DNA from: Sympetrum striolatum
Taxonomy: Eukaryota; Arthropoda; Insecta; Odonata; Libellulidae
NCBI GenBank assembly: GCA_947579665.1
Contig: OX388350.1
Span: forward strand, 43,495,393-43,559,392
Direction of reading: 5' to 3'
DNA: 64,000 nucleotides
The translations under genes were made by a program, and so were the position numbers. Shown one piece after another: positions 13,701-27,500 of the stretch; the first letter of the stretch is position 1; each line of letters starts with the position of its first letter. The notes beneath the pieces are model-generated. The model had not been told where the DNA came from and ran no database searches. It worked only from the letters and a program-made list of their open reading frames with translations.

Positions 13701-15525
13701 CAGTTTATGATCTGCTTGAACTGGACTATTGAATTCTGCAGTTATTGCAAATGTTACACTTGCGATGCTACAAAACACTTAGAGAGAGTAAAATACAGAT
13801 TAAATGTCTTTCTGCCACTAATGCTGCACATAGGTATTGAGATGTATGAACAGTGTAAAAAAACATTTTGAGTTACCATACTTATAAAAACAAACCGCCC
13901 ATAAATATCTTAATTAACTCTCAATTTATTACATTTAGTATTATTATATGTTTAACCCAGACACCCTGTATTCATTTATCTGATGTCAGTAACTCCCACA
14001 AGACATACATGGGAGACATTTTCAAACATTATTTTCATACACTCACTGAAATGATAGGGTTAATAATTAAAATTTAGGAATAATTAGGAATTAATAGGAT
14101 AAATGTATAGGAGTTGTTGAAGGTACAATGGAGTATTACATATTGATATTTGCTTGTCCAGAGTATCCATAGTTAGACTCTGGACAATTCGAATAGACTC
14201 TCATAAGAAGTGCACATTATGTTCATTTTGATTGATAGCAGACATTTTTTATACTGCAAAATTAAATCAGAAGTAATTGTCGTACCAAACAGAGATAAAT
14301 ACAGAAAGAAAGGAAATTGAATAAAGATTCTTATTTTGCTCATAGCATACTGTAGTAGAGTCAAAATTGAGAGAATTCAGACAAAAATTACAAAACATTT
14401 CTGTAATTTTGTAGGCATAATGGAGTCCTTACACTGAACTCTCATACTAATATAATGGAAAGATAGGCTCATAAAAAATATATAGTGGAAGAAGAGACAT
14501 TTTATGGCAATAAAACCATAAGTAAACTTTGGAAATTGAAATTAAGCTATAAATCTTTACAAATAATATCACCTTTTATAGTGTATGTTTAAAATATTAT
14601 TAAGTAAGTAAATTTAATTTTGATTTGTCACTTTTAACAGGGAAATTTACTAGTTGAAAATTATTATATACACTGTGGAAGTTGGATAATTCAAACGTGA
14701 AGGGGCTAGATGAAAAATTCTAACTAAAAAAATATGAAAATAATCAACTAACCCCGGCAATACACCCATCAAATGTGGCTACATCTCCTTCGCTGTCTTC
14801 CAACAAACCAACTGTTGGTGCTAGTTTAATCTTCTGCTGGTTGTAGCCTCCAACATACAATGGGGTCTTCAAGTTCAGACCTCTGGTAATTCCTGGTGAT
14901 TTTCCAGACACCATCTCTTCTCCATCAACAGACAAGAATCCTTCACGACCATCTCGTCCAGCTACAACTGTTGCCCATTCTCCTGCACTCAACTCCTTCC
15001 TGCTTCTGATTATAGCAGTGCCTGAATTGGGATAAATTATTTATTGATTAACGCAGAGCTCACTTGTGAGCATAGCATGGTTGCATAACCACCCCACACC
15101 TGTACTTGAATAACAAGAGTTTTAAACTTAAAAATAGACTTGAAATTTTTATGACATACTGGCCAGAGCATGTAACTGCCAGAATAATTCAGACTTAGAT
15201 CAAAGCTATAACAGGCTCAATGCCAGAATGCTCCAAAATCTCAAATTTTCCATGAGAATGCATGGTGGTTATTTTTGGAAATATTTTTGTGGCACTTCCC
15301 GGTAGAAGAGAAAATTCAAAATCATGTAGGTCTTGGTCTTATATTTGAAGAAGACTTGCTCTTATATTAATAATCACAGAAATTACACCAAAAGTGTGCA
15401 AGTTTGACGCCAGGTTGGTGCAAAATTCTCCCATTGAAATACCTTGTGGTGATTTTCAAGAATTTTTTAAAATATCTTCCCAATAACATGAAACCTAAAA
15501 CCCATCATATAAAGGTCATAAATAC

Positions 15526-15557
<32 letters not shown>

Positions 15558-18500
15558 CACCGTTTACCAATTTCCTAATGATCCTGTGTTTGATGCCAGA
15601 ACATCATTTTCATTCCTTCATATATTTCAAATGGGGATAACGGAATCTTATTTTAGGACCTTCCTGGTATGATATCAAATTCAAACTTTGCATTAAGTAA
15701 GTGTTATCCCTATCAGGTTGTTTTATGTATTAACATTTTGCAAGAAGGTTCTGGGTTTAACACAAGGTGGCTCTACCATTTGAAATGTATGGCAGGAATC
15801 ACAATTTTTTTATAATACATTTACTGAGAAGGTATAAATCTATTAACTTTAAAATGTTTGTAAAGGTGGGTAGAAATATGACACCAGAATGCAAGCAACT
15901 TTTACTCGTATTTATATAATACAAAGCTTCTAAATAGTCAGGGGGTAATGTTTGCTTGTTACTTGCTTACTTAGTGTTAGTTAAAATTTGGCCAATAATA
16001 GACAGCTTTAGCATTCACATGTTAAGAATCTGCACTGATGTTTACTCAGTAGAATTTTTTACTTTTATTTTAGTAAATTATAACATCCATGATGTATCCC
16101 CAATTGACTCATTTTTTGAAGGAATGCTAAATAGTTCTTAAATCACTCTTACCTGATCCAACGTCAAAGCGGAACTCAACGTGTCTGTCGTGTATTGTAA
16201 GGGATGCAAAGTCTCCTTTTCCATCTTCTGCTTGAGCACAGTAGAGCAAAATTCCATCCTTCACTTCATTTGGTTTGAATCTCAGAGTTATTTTCAGTCT
16301 GTAATAGGTTTGAAGAAAATTTTAGAAACTAGGATACGTGCACTAATAGTTAGGATGATTGTGTCAATAACTTTCCTCTGCTTCTTTTTATAGATATATT
16401 TTCTCAAAATTACAAATACTCACCGCTTCAAAGCCTTAGGTGTTGGATAGGCGACGTAGCCACCATCAGCAGCAAAAGCTGGTTTTCTAACAATTAATTC
16501 CTCTTCACATCGGGTGCCTTTTCTTCCAATTGGACAGAGACATACAAATCCTCCTTCATTATTTACACATCGCCCAGAATTACATGCACCTGCAATTAAA
16601 GTAATTAGACAATGATTACAAGTTCTATCTAGAAATTTCTTGTACAACTTACGAAATCATCATGTATGTATTGATTTCAGTACATAATATGAGGTAAATC
16701 ATTTACTTAAATTTAAAGAAAATATATAACAGAATGAAAACTTACCGAAACAATTACCATTCACATGTCTTAGAGTTGCATAGTACTTTGATAAATGGGT
16801 TAAATGCAGGTTTGCAAACTGTTAGTATCTAATGATATACAAACTTACTTTTTACAAGGCAACAAAGTTTGAAATATGAATACCTTAGTCAAATTCTCAA
16901 AATCAGGATCCATAATAATCATATAGATAATCTGAGTATTTTATATATATATAAAAAATAAAGAAACTTAATAAACATTTTTAACAGATTACTTTTTAGA
17001 CATAAGATTAACAGTGATAACTAGTAGCTTTGTATGTACATAAATGAAAAAGGCACATGAATTTTTACATTAAGACAGTAATAATTATAATAGCTTTATT
17101 CGGGTGATTTCGAGCCAGGGATCACATACCTGGGAAGCAAGCTTCACCAACTCTCTCACAGTGGTCTCCAGAAAATCCTGAGGGACAAATGCAAACAAAT
17201 CCGCTCGCTGTGCTTGCTTCTTGGCATATTCCATTGTTACGGCAGTGCAAGCCATGCTCTGTAGCACATGTATCACATGATCTCACGCCTTCACTTGATG
17301 TAGCATCACGGACAAGTTCATGTTCTTTATTACCAACAACCAATCTGCTTATACATCCTGCAATATGAAAAATACATCTGTTTTAGTCTTTTATAAAAGT
17401 AAAGTTATGCAAAAATTTTAAGGTACACCACTAAAAGTTGGGAAAGATATGTTGGATTAGAGGAAACTATTATTCTTAGATAGACTTTATGAATGGGATG
17501 AAATATATCACATTGAGTCCTTCCAAAATGAAAATAATATATATTCTTAAGTGTTAAGGTGTGGATCGACAAATATAAATCTAACACTTCATTTTAATAA
17601 CTTGGGCTTTATTGCCAACAAAAAAAGGAACAAGGTAATACATCTACAAAGGAGTAATGAAGACTAACTACCGAGAGTTCAAATAAGCAATCACTCGCGC
17701 TCACTTGCGCATGCGCAGCAATACAGTCACACTGAGTCACATGCACAATAGTAAATGTACAGTATATTCGATATACATTCAACAGTAATTCTCAACATTA
17801 AGAAATGTGACATTATTTTACTTAAGAACTGAACTGATTCAAAAGATTTTCTAACTGCAATAAATTGCAGTTAGAAAATCAGTTAATTGGTGGCTAACTA
17901 TGAATTTATATAACTATGAAATTCCACCAGATTTCACTTAGTACTTTTCATAGAAAAGAAATTATGTTGAACATCTTACATGAAATCTGTTTAACCAATT
18001 CTATACTTGTTCTTACTTATCTTCCCAATGTGTAAACATAAAAATGCTAATAATGCTATTGCATACCAATGAACCCTTGGCTGAAGCCTGCTAAACGATG
18101 TATTGTTGAAAAGTCAGGCACTCCTCCAATGTAAAGAGGTTCCTCGAGATCAAGACCTTGGAATCTTCCAGCTGCTGTACCAGAGTAAGGACCAGCTCCA
18201 TTCACATACATTGAGCCTTGAAAATAAAGAATAAGAATTATTTGTTAAATGATTACCATGAAGAATTTCATATTTTTCTGAAAGATATTTATCAAGTAAA
18301 CAGTTTTAAAGAGATGGAAAAGAAATTTACATCCCCATAACTTGAAATTAGGTTATATAACAGGAATGAGATTCATTAAAACAGGAATATATGATTATGA
18401 ACAGCTTAATACTTGAACATTTTGACAAAAAACTCATTTTCTTCAGTAACAATCATTCTATATTAATTAACAGAAAAGGATACCACAACTTACCTCCATT

Positions 18501-21500
18501 TAAAAAATTTAAATGAACACCTAATAGATGCAAACATCTACACCCTATGAAGGAAAAACTTAGCTATCCACGACTCAAACCCAAGACCTTGGTGTTCAAA
18601 TACTACCATGCAAAAGATCTAATCTATATTCTATATCTATCTATATTCAAGATCAGCAAAATTTTCTGCACTATTGCAGATATAGTATTCCTTTTCCAAA
18701 AATTATCTCCTATAATTATTTCTCTTCACCCACCCTACAGTAAATTGAGTTAAATGTTCAATAATGAATGATTACCTTCTTTTCGATTTCTATCAAGTTT
18801 CACAGTATGCCATTGATTGAGGGCGATTGGTTCAGGAGATCTAATAATAGCTGGTCCTGATCCCACATCAAATCTGAACTCTGGATATCCTCCACTTATG
18901 CCAAATGAAACAAAATCTCCTGAACCTCCAGGTTGCTGTCCATTATAGAGAATGAGACCTAAAATAAAACAAAATATCACCAATATAGACCTCTGTCTTA
19001 TTGAAAACAAAGTCATTAGACAATTTTATCATCATAATTTTGGAGAAAATTCCAGTGCTATTTCGTACTTGTTAATCATAAGTAATTAAATTAAAAAAAG
19101 TAATTTTCAGGAACAAATATCATATAATGTTTTTACGCTACATTATCAATTCAAGGCAAGATAATATCTTTACTGAGAACTTATTATGATGAATAATAGT
19201 ACGAGGAAACTTAGGATGTCATATTATAAAAGAAATAACTTACCATCTGGTGATTCCGGTTTAAATGAGATTTCAACTGAAAATTGCAGGTATGCAGAGG
19301 GCAATGTTGGCAGGCTCATGAAGGAAATGGGAGTTTGATCAAAACGTGGTACAACATCCTTGACCACAAGGACAGTTGGAATGTCCATCTTCTCTCTATC
19401 GTTTCGAGCAGTGCAGATGTAGATGCCAGCATCGCTGGGCTGAACAATAGGTATGGTCAAGGTGTCCTGAAAATTTTAATAGAACAATGTTGAAAAAAGG
19501 CATGTAAGTACCCATTTTAAATAATCTAATCTGTCAGTCCCTTTTCTAAAGATTTTCCTCTCATATCCTGAATAAAATGAAAGATCTTTTCTACTATGAT
19601 TCTCAACATTTCATGATCACTGAGAACAATGCTTACTTTTAAATTAACTCATTCTTAATATTCACATATGTTAAATTAATTAAATAGATGAGGAACTGTC
19701 TCTAGCAATATTTCTTTATTAGTATGTATAAACTTTCTTTGAAAAGCAATGCTAGAAGAAAATAAAACGAGAAGAAACCTCGTTGATAATTTGGCTTTGA
19801 ATATAGCTCACACAGATTCCCAAAGAGATATGCACTTATTGTTAGAAAACTTCCACAGCTACCAGTTTTGCAAGCAAGCTTGCATCTTTGGACCTGATGT
19901 ATTTCATATTTTTCTTGACTGGTTTTTCTGATTTTATTTTGTTGCAATGCATTTTTCTGAATTATGAAATAATTATGAGTATTTGTCACTACTTAGGGCA
20001 CTGCAATAATTTCATTAGGGGAACCTTGGTCTAATCTTTGTGTTTTGGGTTCTGATAATGTAAATCCATCCCTAGGTGATACTTATTTCTCCCCACTTAC
20101 CATATCTACTATGGCATCCTTTGGTAAGAGTCCTCCCTGTCTTGACCAGGAATACATAATCGGATGCTCCAGATCAGTTCTGCATTCCATTACAACTGCA
20201 GAGCCATACGGAACAGATCTCGTTTCGACTGGTACAGGAGATGGAGTAGTTGCATGTGATCCATCCACAACTGAATGCAAGATAGAGTCTGAAATAAAAT
20301 AAAATTCATATTCAAAATGCAGTACAGTAGTATGCTATAAATTATCAATGTCATGATGAATTCAGATATTTTCATAAATCCCATGCATTTGTGCCTAAAA
20401 TCAAACTAAATGAAATGGTAAAATAGTTTATTACTCCCTTTCAGCTGACCAATAGCAATGGTTTGATAATTTGATACTCATCTTGAAACCTTTTCATTTC
20501 TAAGAATAAATATCCTGAACTTTAAAAACATGGAATCTTATCCAAATTCTGTTTCAGAAGGAATATAAGTCTATGCAGCTATAGACTAATTTTTAACATT
20601 TTAAGCAAAGAGAATAATGACCAGCAATTCTTATGAATCTGCAACCACTGCAAAATGGTTGTACTGGGTTTATTTTACAGAAGCTCAATTTTTTATGGAA
20701 TTCAAGCAATTAAACTATCAATAGACATTTTCATGATAATTGTGTTTCCTTAAATAGTTATTAATAATCCTACAAAAATAAAATCACTAAAGATTTACAT
20801 AAATTTCAATATTACTTAGTAGGCAAATCCTTCATTAGATCTATGTAATGTAAAAGTCAAATTATTATTATAGTAATTTGCAATATATAATTTATTATGT
20901 GAGGTGTAATTGTAAATAATATCCATAAAGATTGAAACCAGAAAGAAATATTAGGTGGTAAATCTTTCAGAGCAGACTTAAAATATCATCCACTTTTAAC
21001 TCACCTTGAATAGTAAGTACATAGTCCTCTTTATACAATCCAGCATTGGTTATAGCCGTACAGGTATAGATTCCTCCATTTGCAGTTTGGACATTGTTTA
21101 CTCTGAAGAGAATAAATCACAGGATTATAAATTACTCCAATATACCTTTCATATTCGAAACCCATATCAAATATTGATACAAATAGATATGTTACAAATC
21201 ACCAATATAGAAATAAAACTTATTATTGATCATTCTTTTGGAACTTGCATCACTAATGCTTATTGTTCATGCTATTAAGTTTTACAGCTAGAGAAATAAA
21301 TTCCACGTTATCATCACTTGATTAAATTACAGTCATACTTCTGAGATTTAGAAGTACATAGTTACAAAATAAATATGATAACATATTAAACAATTTCAAT
21401 ACTGAAGTAAAAACAAATTTGATATATATAGTAAATAAATACAAATAACATGCTATTCCAACTTTGATTCCTTCAGAAGTTACATATGGAAATGGAAAAT

Positions 21501-24500
21501 CATCATTTAAAGTAAACTTTTCTGATATTACAGTACCTCCTCTAAAATTTCCAAATAAGACAAAAATATCAGAGCACTTGTAAGTTAGAGATTATGTTTC
21601 CCTTTAATACTGGTACAGGAATAAGGAGATAGGCAATGTCTTTATGTGATTATAAATTGAGGTTCTAAAGTTAAGCTTCCTAAACTTCCTAATCTTCATA
21701 TTTGAAAGAAATAAATAAGAATGAATTGATGAGCATTTTTTAATTACATGTTTAAAAATTTCGCATTTCATTGCCGACCTTAGCCTGATGATGACTTCGT
21801 GGAAGTCGAAATATGTATAGCCGCTTTGCAAGTTTCTTGATGGTTTTTGGAATTTATTCTTTATATACATAGATGTTTATTTAAAACAAAACCCTTGAGG
21901 AACAGTCAATAAATTAACATTGCTCTTCAATTATACTAACAGAGGCCTTATAATAAGGTTAAAGATGCATGCAGAATTCAGTAATCTTTATTGGGGAAAA
22001 GAAACATAGTACTTAATCTATGACAAAGCACCGCATCATAGTCTTTCTGAGAAAATATGCTGTAGAAATAAATTTATAAAAAGCAATCTTTCTAGCTAAA
22101 TCACAGAACTGGATGATTCACACCATTGCCACATGGGCAGGTGCTAAATTTTTTCTTATCATCATCCTTATCTATTATATCATCCAAGAGATAATTTCCT
22201 GTTTTTTGTGAGCAAAATAACTGAATGACTACTCTTCAATGGAAACGAAACAAGATGGTGAGTGTAAGAAGCCTTTCATATATTAAGTGCATGAAAAAAC
22301 ATTTTTTGTATTATATTACTAAATACTTTGAGATCAGAGAGCATAGATCTTTATGTTTTATATGACAGAGAGTGGAATTTCAATAATGTAGTTATTTTTT
22401 ATATAGAGGGAGGCATGTACTAAAACAAAAAGCAAACCATAATCTGAATTTGAGGATGTATTTTATTTCTCTTAAATGTGAGCACCCTATTGATAAAAAC
22501 ATCTTTGATACTTTAATTCATAGTTTTTCTACTAAATTGATTGTTATTGAACAACTTAATTAGATAAGCTCTTCCTAAAAATATATTTTTCTAATGCAGA
22601 TATCAATGACTGCAAAATCTTTAGTTTCTGCAGAGACTTCCATTTATACTATCTATAAGCTGGAATACCCAAATATAAATTCCTTTAAGCTACTCTGAAT
22701 AATACCAGCAGAAGCAGTACTAAATATTTTAAAGTAATACACATAATTATATTTTGAATCAATGCTTCATATCATGGAAAAATAGATAAAATAAAGTGGC
22801 CTCAGACAAATCCTGTTACAGGACAACTCATGCAATACAGAAAAATGACATGCAAAATGTTAATATAAAAAGATAGCTCCTTCCTAAGACTACATGATAA
22901 AAGTTATTATAATAAACTTACCAATTCTATCTAAGATTCAACATTATTTATAGTTTAGATGAATATAGATAAATGGATTAATACTTTAGATGGATAGATG
23001 GATTAGCAACCTAGATGCAGTGTTGGATGGAAACTGACGAAGTGGAGCTCATACAAAATGACAGTTACACAATGGAAAATAATCAAAATGTCGCTTCTAT
23101 GTGTTTTTTTAAAAAACAAATCAGTGTATCAATAATATCAGTTCATGTTAACCTAACTATAATCTTCAAATAAGAGTGTTGCCCTTGAGTCTTTTCCTTT
23201 ATTACATCAGGTAAGTAAACTTCAATGATCTCAAAATATTTTCAGATTGGTATATACATTCCTAAGCCTGTTACAAAAACTCCTTCCAGTTGAAATTTAT
23301 CCTGAACATAAATGACAAACCCTATTTTTGATAACTTTAGACCTCAATTAGCTTATAGCAATATTAATTAAAACAATATAATTTAATTATATGGCCATAA
23401 TTTTTACTACACGCAAAGTATTTTTTGGATTTAATTTTCTCTCATAAAAGGGAAAATTTTTTCCCATATCCTTTAAAAAGTATTTCTTGCTTTTCAATAA
23501 ATCATGGTATTTAGCATTTGATAATTGTGTAATATTGCATGATATTCCATATATTCGCACTATTTCCAAATTGCACTTCCCTGAATATTGTAATTGTTAC
23601 AAGCACATTTATTTTTTTGGTTATGCTAAAACATACTACTCATTACAGATATCATATGAATGTGAACCAAAAACAAGATTTATTATTCTGGAAAAGAAAG
23701 TGATTAGCTTTTTGATTTACCATTTATAGCAAACAAACCTAAGTCAAAATGACTCTTCATCTCTGATACATAACAAACTTCAGGAAAGGCAAATGAAAAT
23801 ACAGAAGCAAAATCTGTTTGTGCTCAAAACCATGGTTGAAGATTTGCAATTATTATGAATATTTTGATGACTAATTAAGCAGAATGCAACACTTTCCTAA
23901 AAAGCATGAAAGGAAAGAGTAGGATTCCATTATAATTCTCCTTTTCATTTATTTTTTAGATTCAACTTCTTCATCTGTATCAACCAAATTAGATTATATA
24001 AAATAACTTATGATAAATTACAGCATTACTCCATAAGTTTATCAGTGTGTTTGATAATGCTTTGGAAAATTTGGAAGCTTCAAAAAATTAGTTTTATTGA
24101 TAATATATTTTATATATATTAGGAATATTTTTTATTTCAGAGAGTGAAAAATATTGACTCACTATGTTAGCTTCAAGAAAAAACTTTGAAGAGGAAGTAG
24201 ATCATGTAGTTACAGAAGTTCATAATCAGCTAAATTTTCTTTTTAAGTTTAAGTATTAATGATATACTGGATATGGATTTTTTTATTTAATTTATTGCTA
24301 TGCTGACAAGAATATAACTTAAATTTCGAAGTATTACTGAAAAACTTATTAAATACTTCTAACTTTCTGAATTACGTGTTTGTCCACTCATTGACTTTTA
24401 ATTTGTGAAAACTAAATGTAGCAATAATTTAGCAGAAAAATCTATAGAATAGTTTATAGTCACAGCATATATTCCATTCAGACACTGTAATTCTATAGGT

Positions 24501-27500
24501 ATCATTTTGTCAAGAAGAACATTTTAGCTTTTACTTTTTATTGTTTTGCTTGTTTTTTTCTAATCTTTGGGAGCATTTAGTATGGAATAAATCTAATGCA
24601 TAATCTTTAAATGTACGTAAAGCATAAATTATTTAGGTATATTTGTCTTAGATTTGAGTCCACACCATCAGCCTTATTTGTGTTAAACTGTCTAAAAGTA
24701 CTCTGAGATCAGGAAGTACTTTTGCATTTTATTTGCTAATTTTGCTGGGTTTGAACCAAGATGACTCAAATGAATTTCCATAAGGATTAAATGTATATGT
24801 AGCAATGCTATTGACATGTAAATTAGGTGTTTTTTAGAAGGTTGATAATTAGGGCTTTCCTGTTGTCTCCAAATACTGGTGCAAGGAGGTGCAGAGCACT
24901 GAAAAAGATGGCTATTGGAGATTTTATACCTCTAATAAGTAACCTTTCCATTGAAATAAGGTAGGATGAGATATGCTACATGCTTTTCTATACGAGTAGG
25001 ACGAATATGTTTGAACATACTTCTTCTTATGCCTTATTTATTTTCCATTCCCCTTTTCCATAAGTTTACATTATATAATAAATATAAGTATTATTATCTG
25101 AATCTAAGTGGTATCACTTCCGAATTCAATACTGTGTAATATGATGTAAATTAGATATTCGTAAGTTTGGACATCACTATGGCTATCAAAAGATAGTAAT
25201 AACTATATAATTCATGCAATAATTCAACCCCAAATTATAAAAAATTCATGCTAATATGTGTTGACCTAAAATAACTTACCTCAGAAGATTTCCTCTAGTT
25301 TGAATATTACTAGCTAACTGTTCCCCAACCTTAGACCATGAGACACTAGCAGATGGATCACCAAATACACCACATCGAATATCAACAGTATCACCTACCC
25401 TAATGACATCTGGGCTAGCATCAATGTGCAGTGAAATGTCATTTCCTCCTGATGGAATCAAATAATTTGAACATTGAACAGTTTGGATGATAAACAGAAA
25501 ACACTAATTACATAATACAGTAGAATTTAATGATGACATTTACAATAAATCAAAGATATGATGAATTGATTGATTGATTTAATTGGTATGGTAGCAGTTT
25601 TGCTGAATAAATGACATAGGTCACAAAGAGTCAACAGACTCAAATATTTTTTCAACAAAAATACATGAAGTTCTTTCAAAAAATATGATCAAAGTTTTAG
25701 CAAATTTATAATTCATCAAAGGCAGATTGAAATTTTAAATTAGAATCTTCAAATTAATTAAAATGCTAAATATTGAAAAAGTTCATAGGAATACAAACTC
25801 ATGCTTATCTACAAACAAGTGCACATGATAGCCTTAGACCAAAGAAAGAAATACTGGGTAATGCAGCATAATGATAAAGAATAATACATTTAATGTTAGC
25901 ACTGATGAGTCAATAAAACAAAGTTAACATCAAAATAATACTTTAACATCATGCAACTAATGGTAATTAACTAAAATCAACATATGACATACTTTTATTA
26001 TAACATAATAATATTTCAATTGTTAATACATCAAAGATATATACATATTGTAAAAAGATAGAAGATTAACCTAGTTTTCCAACACCAGTTAATTAGCAAT
26101 AAACCATTATGATTCTCCTAGATTTTGTGGAAGTAATGATATTTATACCTAGGACTTGTTAAGTCTAACAAACTGATTTACAGTGACTGAAACTACAAAC
26201 CTATTATGAAAAGTATATTTTTTCCAATATATTCATCTTCCAAATGTATATGAAAATTTTTGCATGAAATGTATCTACTGATGTATTCACATAGTTTCGA
26301 AAATTGTGTGAAAATATGAGAATTATTTAAATATTTCCCTAAGAAAATTATAAATCCCTTAAAAAAATCATTTTAAAGAGATTTGGCAAACACTCCACAT
26401 TTTGTATTTATTTAATAAATGTTTTTATTCCAAACTGTTGGATATTTTCTTCTTTTACTTATTTTAATTACAAAAACATTAAAGTTTTGCACATAAAATT
26501 TATGCATCAACCCATTAATAAAGTGTATAATTGGCTTGAAATGATGACAAATATTTATACATAAAACAAGGTGATACATAAATATGTACAAATTATAGGT
26601 TTAGATATGTATTTTACAGTTTATATTTACAGAATTTAATGAAGGTCATGGTATTCTATTTAATGAAAAAGGATTAAAGCAGTAATTTAATAAAAATACT
26701 TGTCTTAGTTTAAGGTTTCTTTTAAAACGTAAATTTAATTTTGATTATTTATCAGAATTTATGCTTCATTTATTTAAATTATTATTTGTTTCTTTATTAA
26801 ACAAACCCCTTCTGTGTCTGCAGTGCCTTTCGTCGCTACGATCACGGCAGTCGCTTCTTCTATCACACTGTTTTTCCTTAGCAATGCACTCTCCACTGGA
26901 GCATCTGAATTGATGCCTACCGCAGTGGGTTTCCTCCTCTCCTGCTTAGAATTTACATAAAGGCACAGAGAAAACAAGCACAGAACACGAAGGGAAAAAG
27001 AATGAGCATCAACTGACTCAATATTGACTTAAAACCTTTGAAGTCATCATGTTATTCCAAGGAGACCAAGCCATAACCAACATCCTTACATCTATGCAAA
27101 ATTGACCCAGGCGTACATACATACATGTACATACTGTTCATTTGCTCAACAGAGAATTCTTTCAGTTCCATCAATATTTATGATTTATGTATGCACAAAA
27201 TACCGTATTTAATCAAAAATAATGTGCACCTTTTGCGTCCTTTTTTGGCTAAAAAATTGGGGTATGCTTTAGAATAAACTAGATTCAGGCATGATACTAC
27301 TCCCACAGCACAGGGCCGGGAACAAAGACCCAGCTTAGGCCACATCCTTGGCTCACCACAGCTCCATATGAGTCGTCAAACGTTCCACCAATGCACTACC
27401 AAAGTTTTGACTGTAAGAGCCCCCACAGACAACAGACTGAACTGACAGCCAATAGTTGTTAATGAGAATTGGATCGGCTAGTCCATCTAATTTTATAGAT

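Larger units (their letters stand above)
13420..14665. repeat. Dispersed repeat copy A (interrupted by mariner element)
   Basis: Sequence on both sides of the mariner insertion matches an uninterrupted copy at 43935-44685 in the same orientation. Shared landmarks: CAGTAACTCC, TTGAATAAAGATTCTTATTT, TTTATGGCAATAAAACCATA and ACTTTGGAAATTGAAATT. No coding capacity was recognised; family unassigned. Confidence 0.75.

Noticed and set aside
18901..18960. SGD triplet in LamG 1 as heparan sulfate attachment site
   Set aside because: It lies in the folded LamG core without the acidic cluster usual for attachment sites. Perlecan chains are normally carried near the N-terminus or on exposed C-terminal linkers.
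20045..20302. Plus-strand frame [12 protein letters not shown] over exon 39
   Set aside because: Antisense shadow; the minus strand carries the Ig half module with correct splice sites.
26774..26977. Open minus frame [15 protein letters not shown] over exon 36
   Set aside because: Wrong frame. The frame set by the exon 35 junction gives a complete LDLa repeat.
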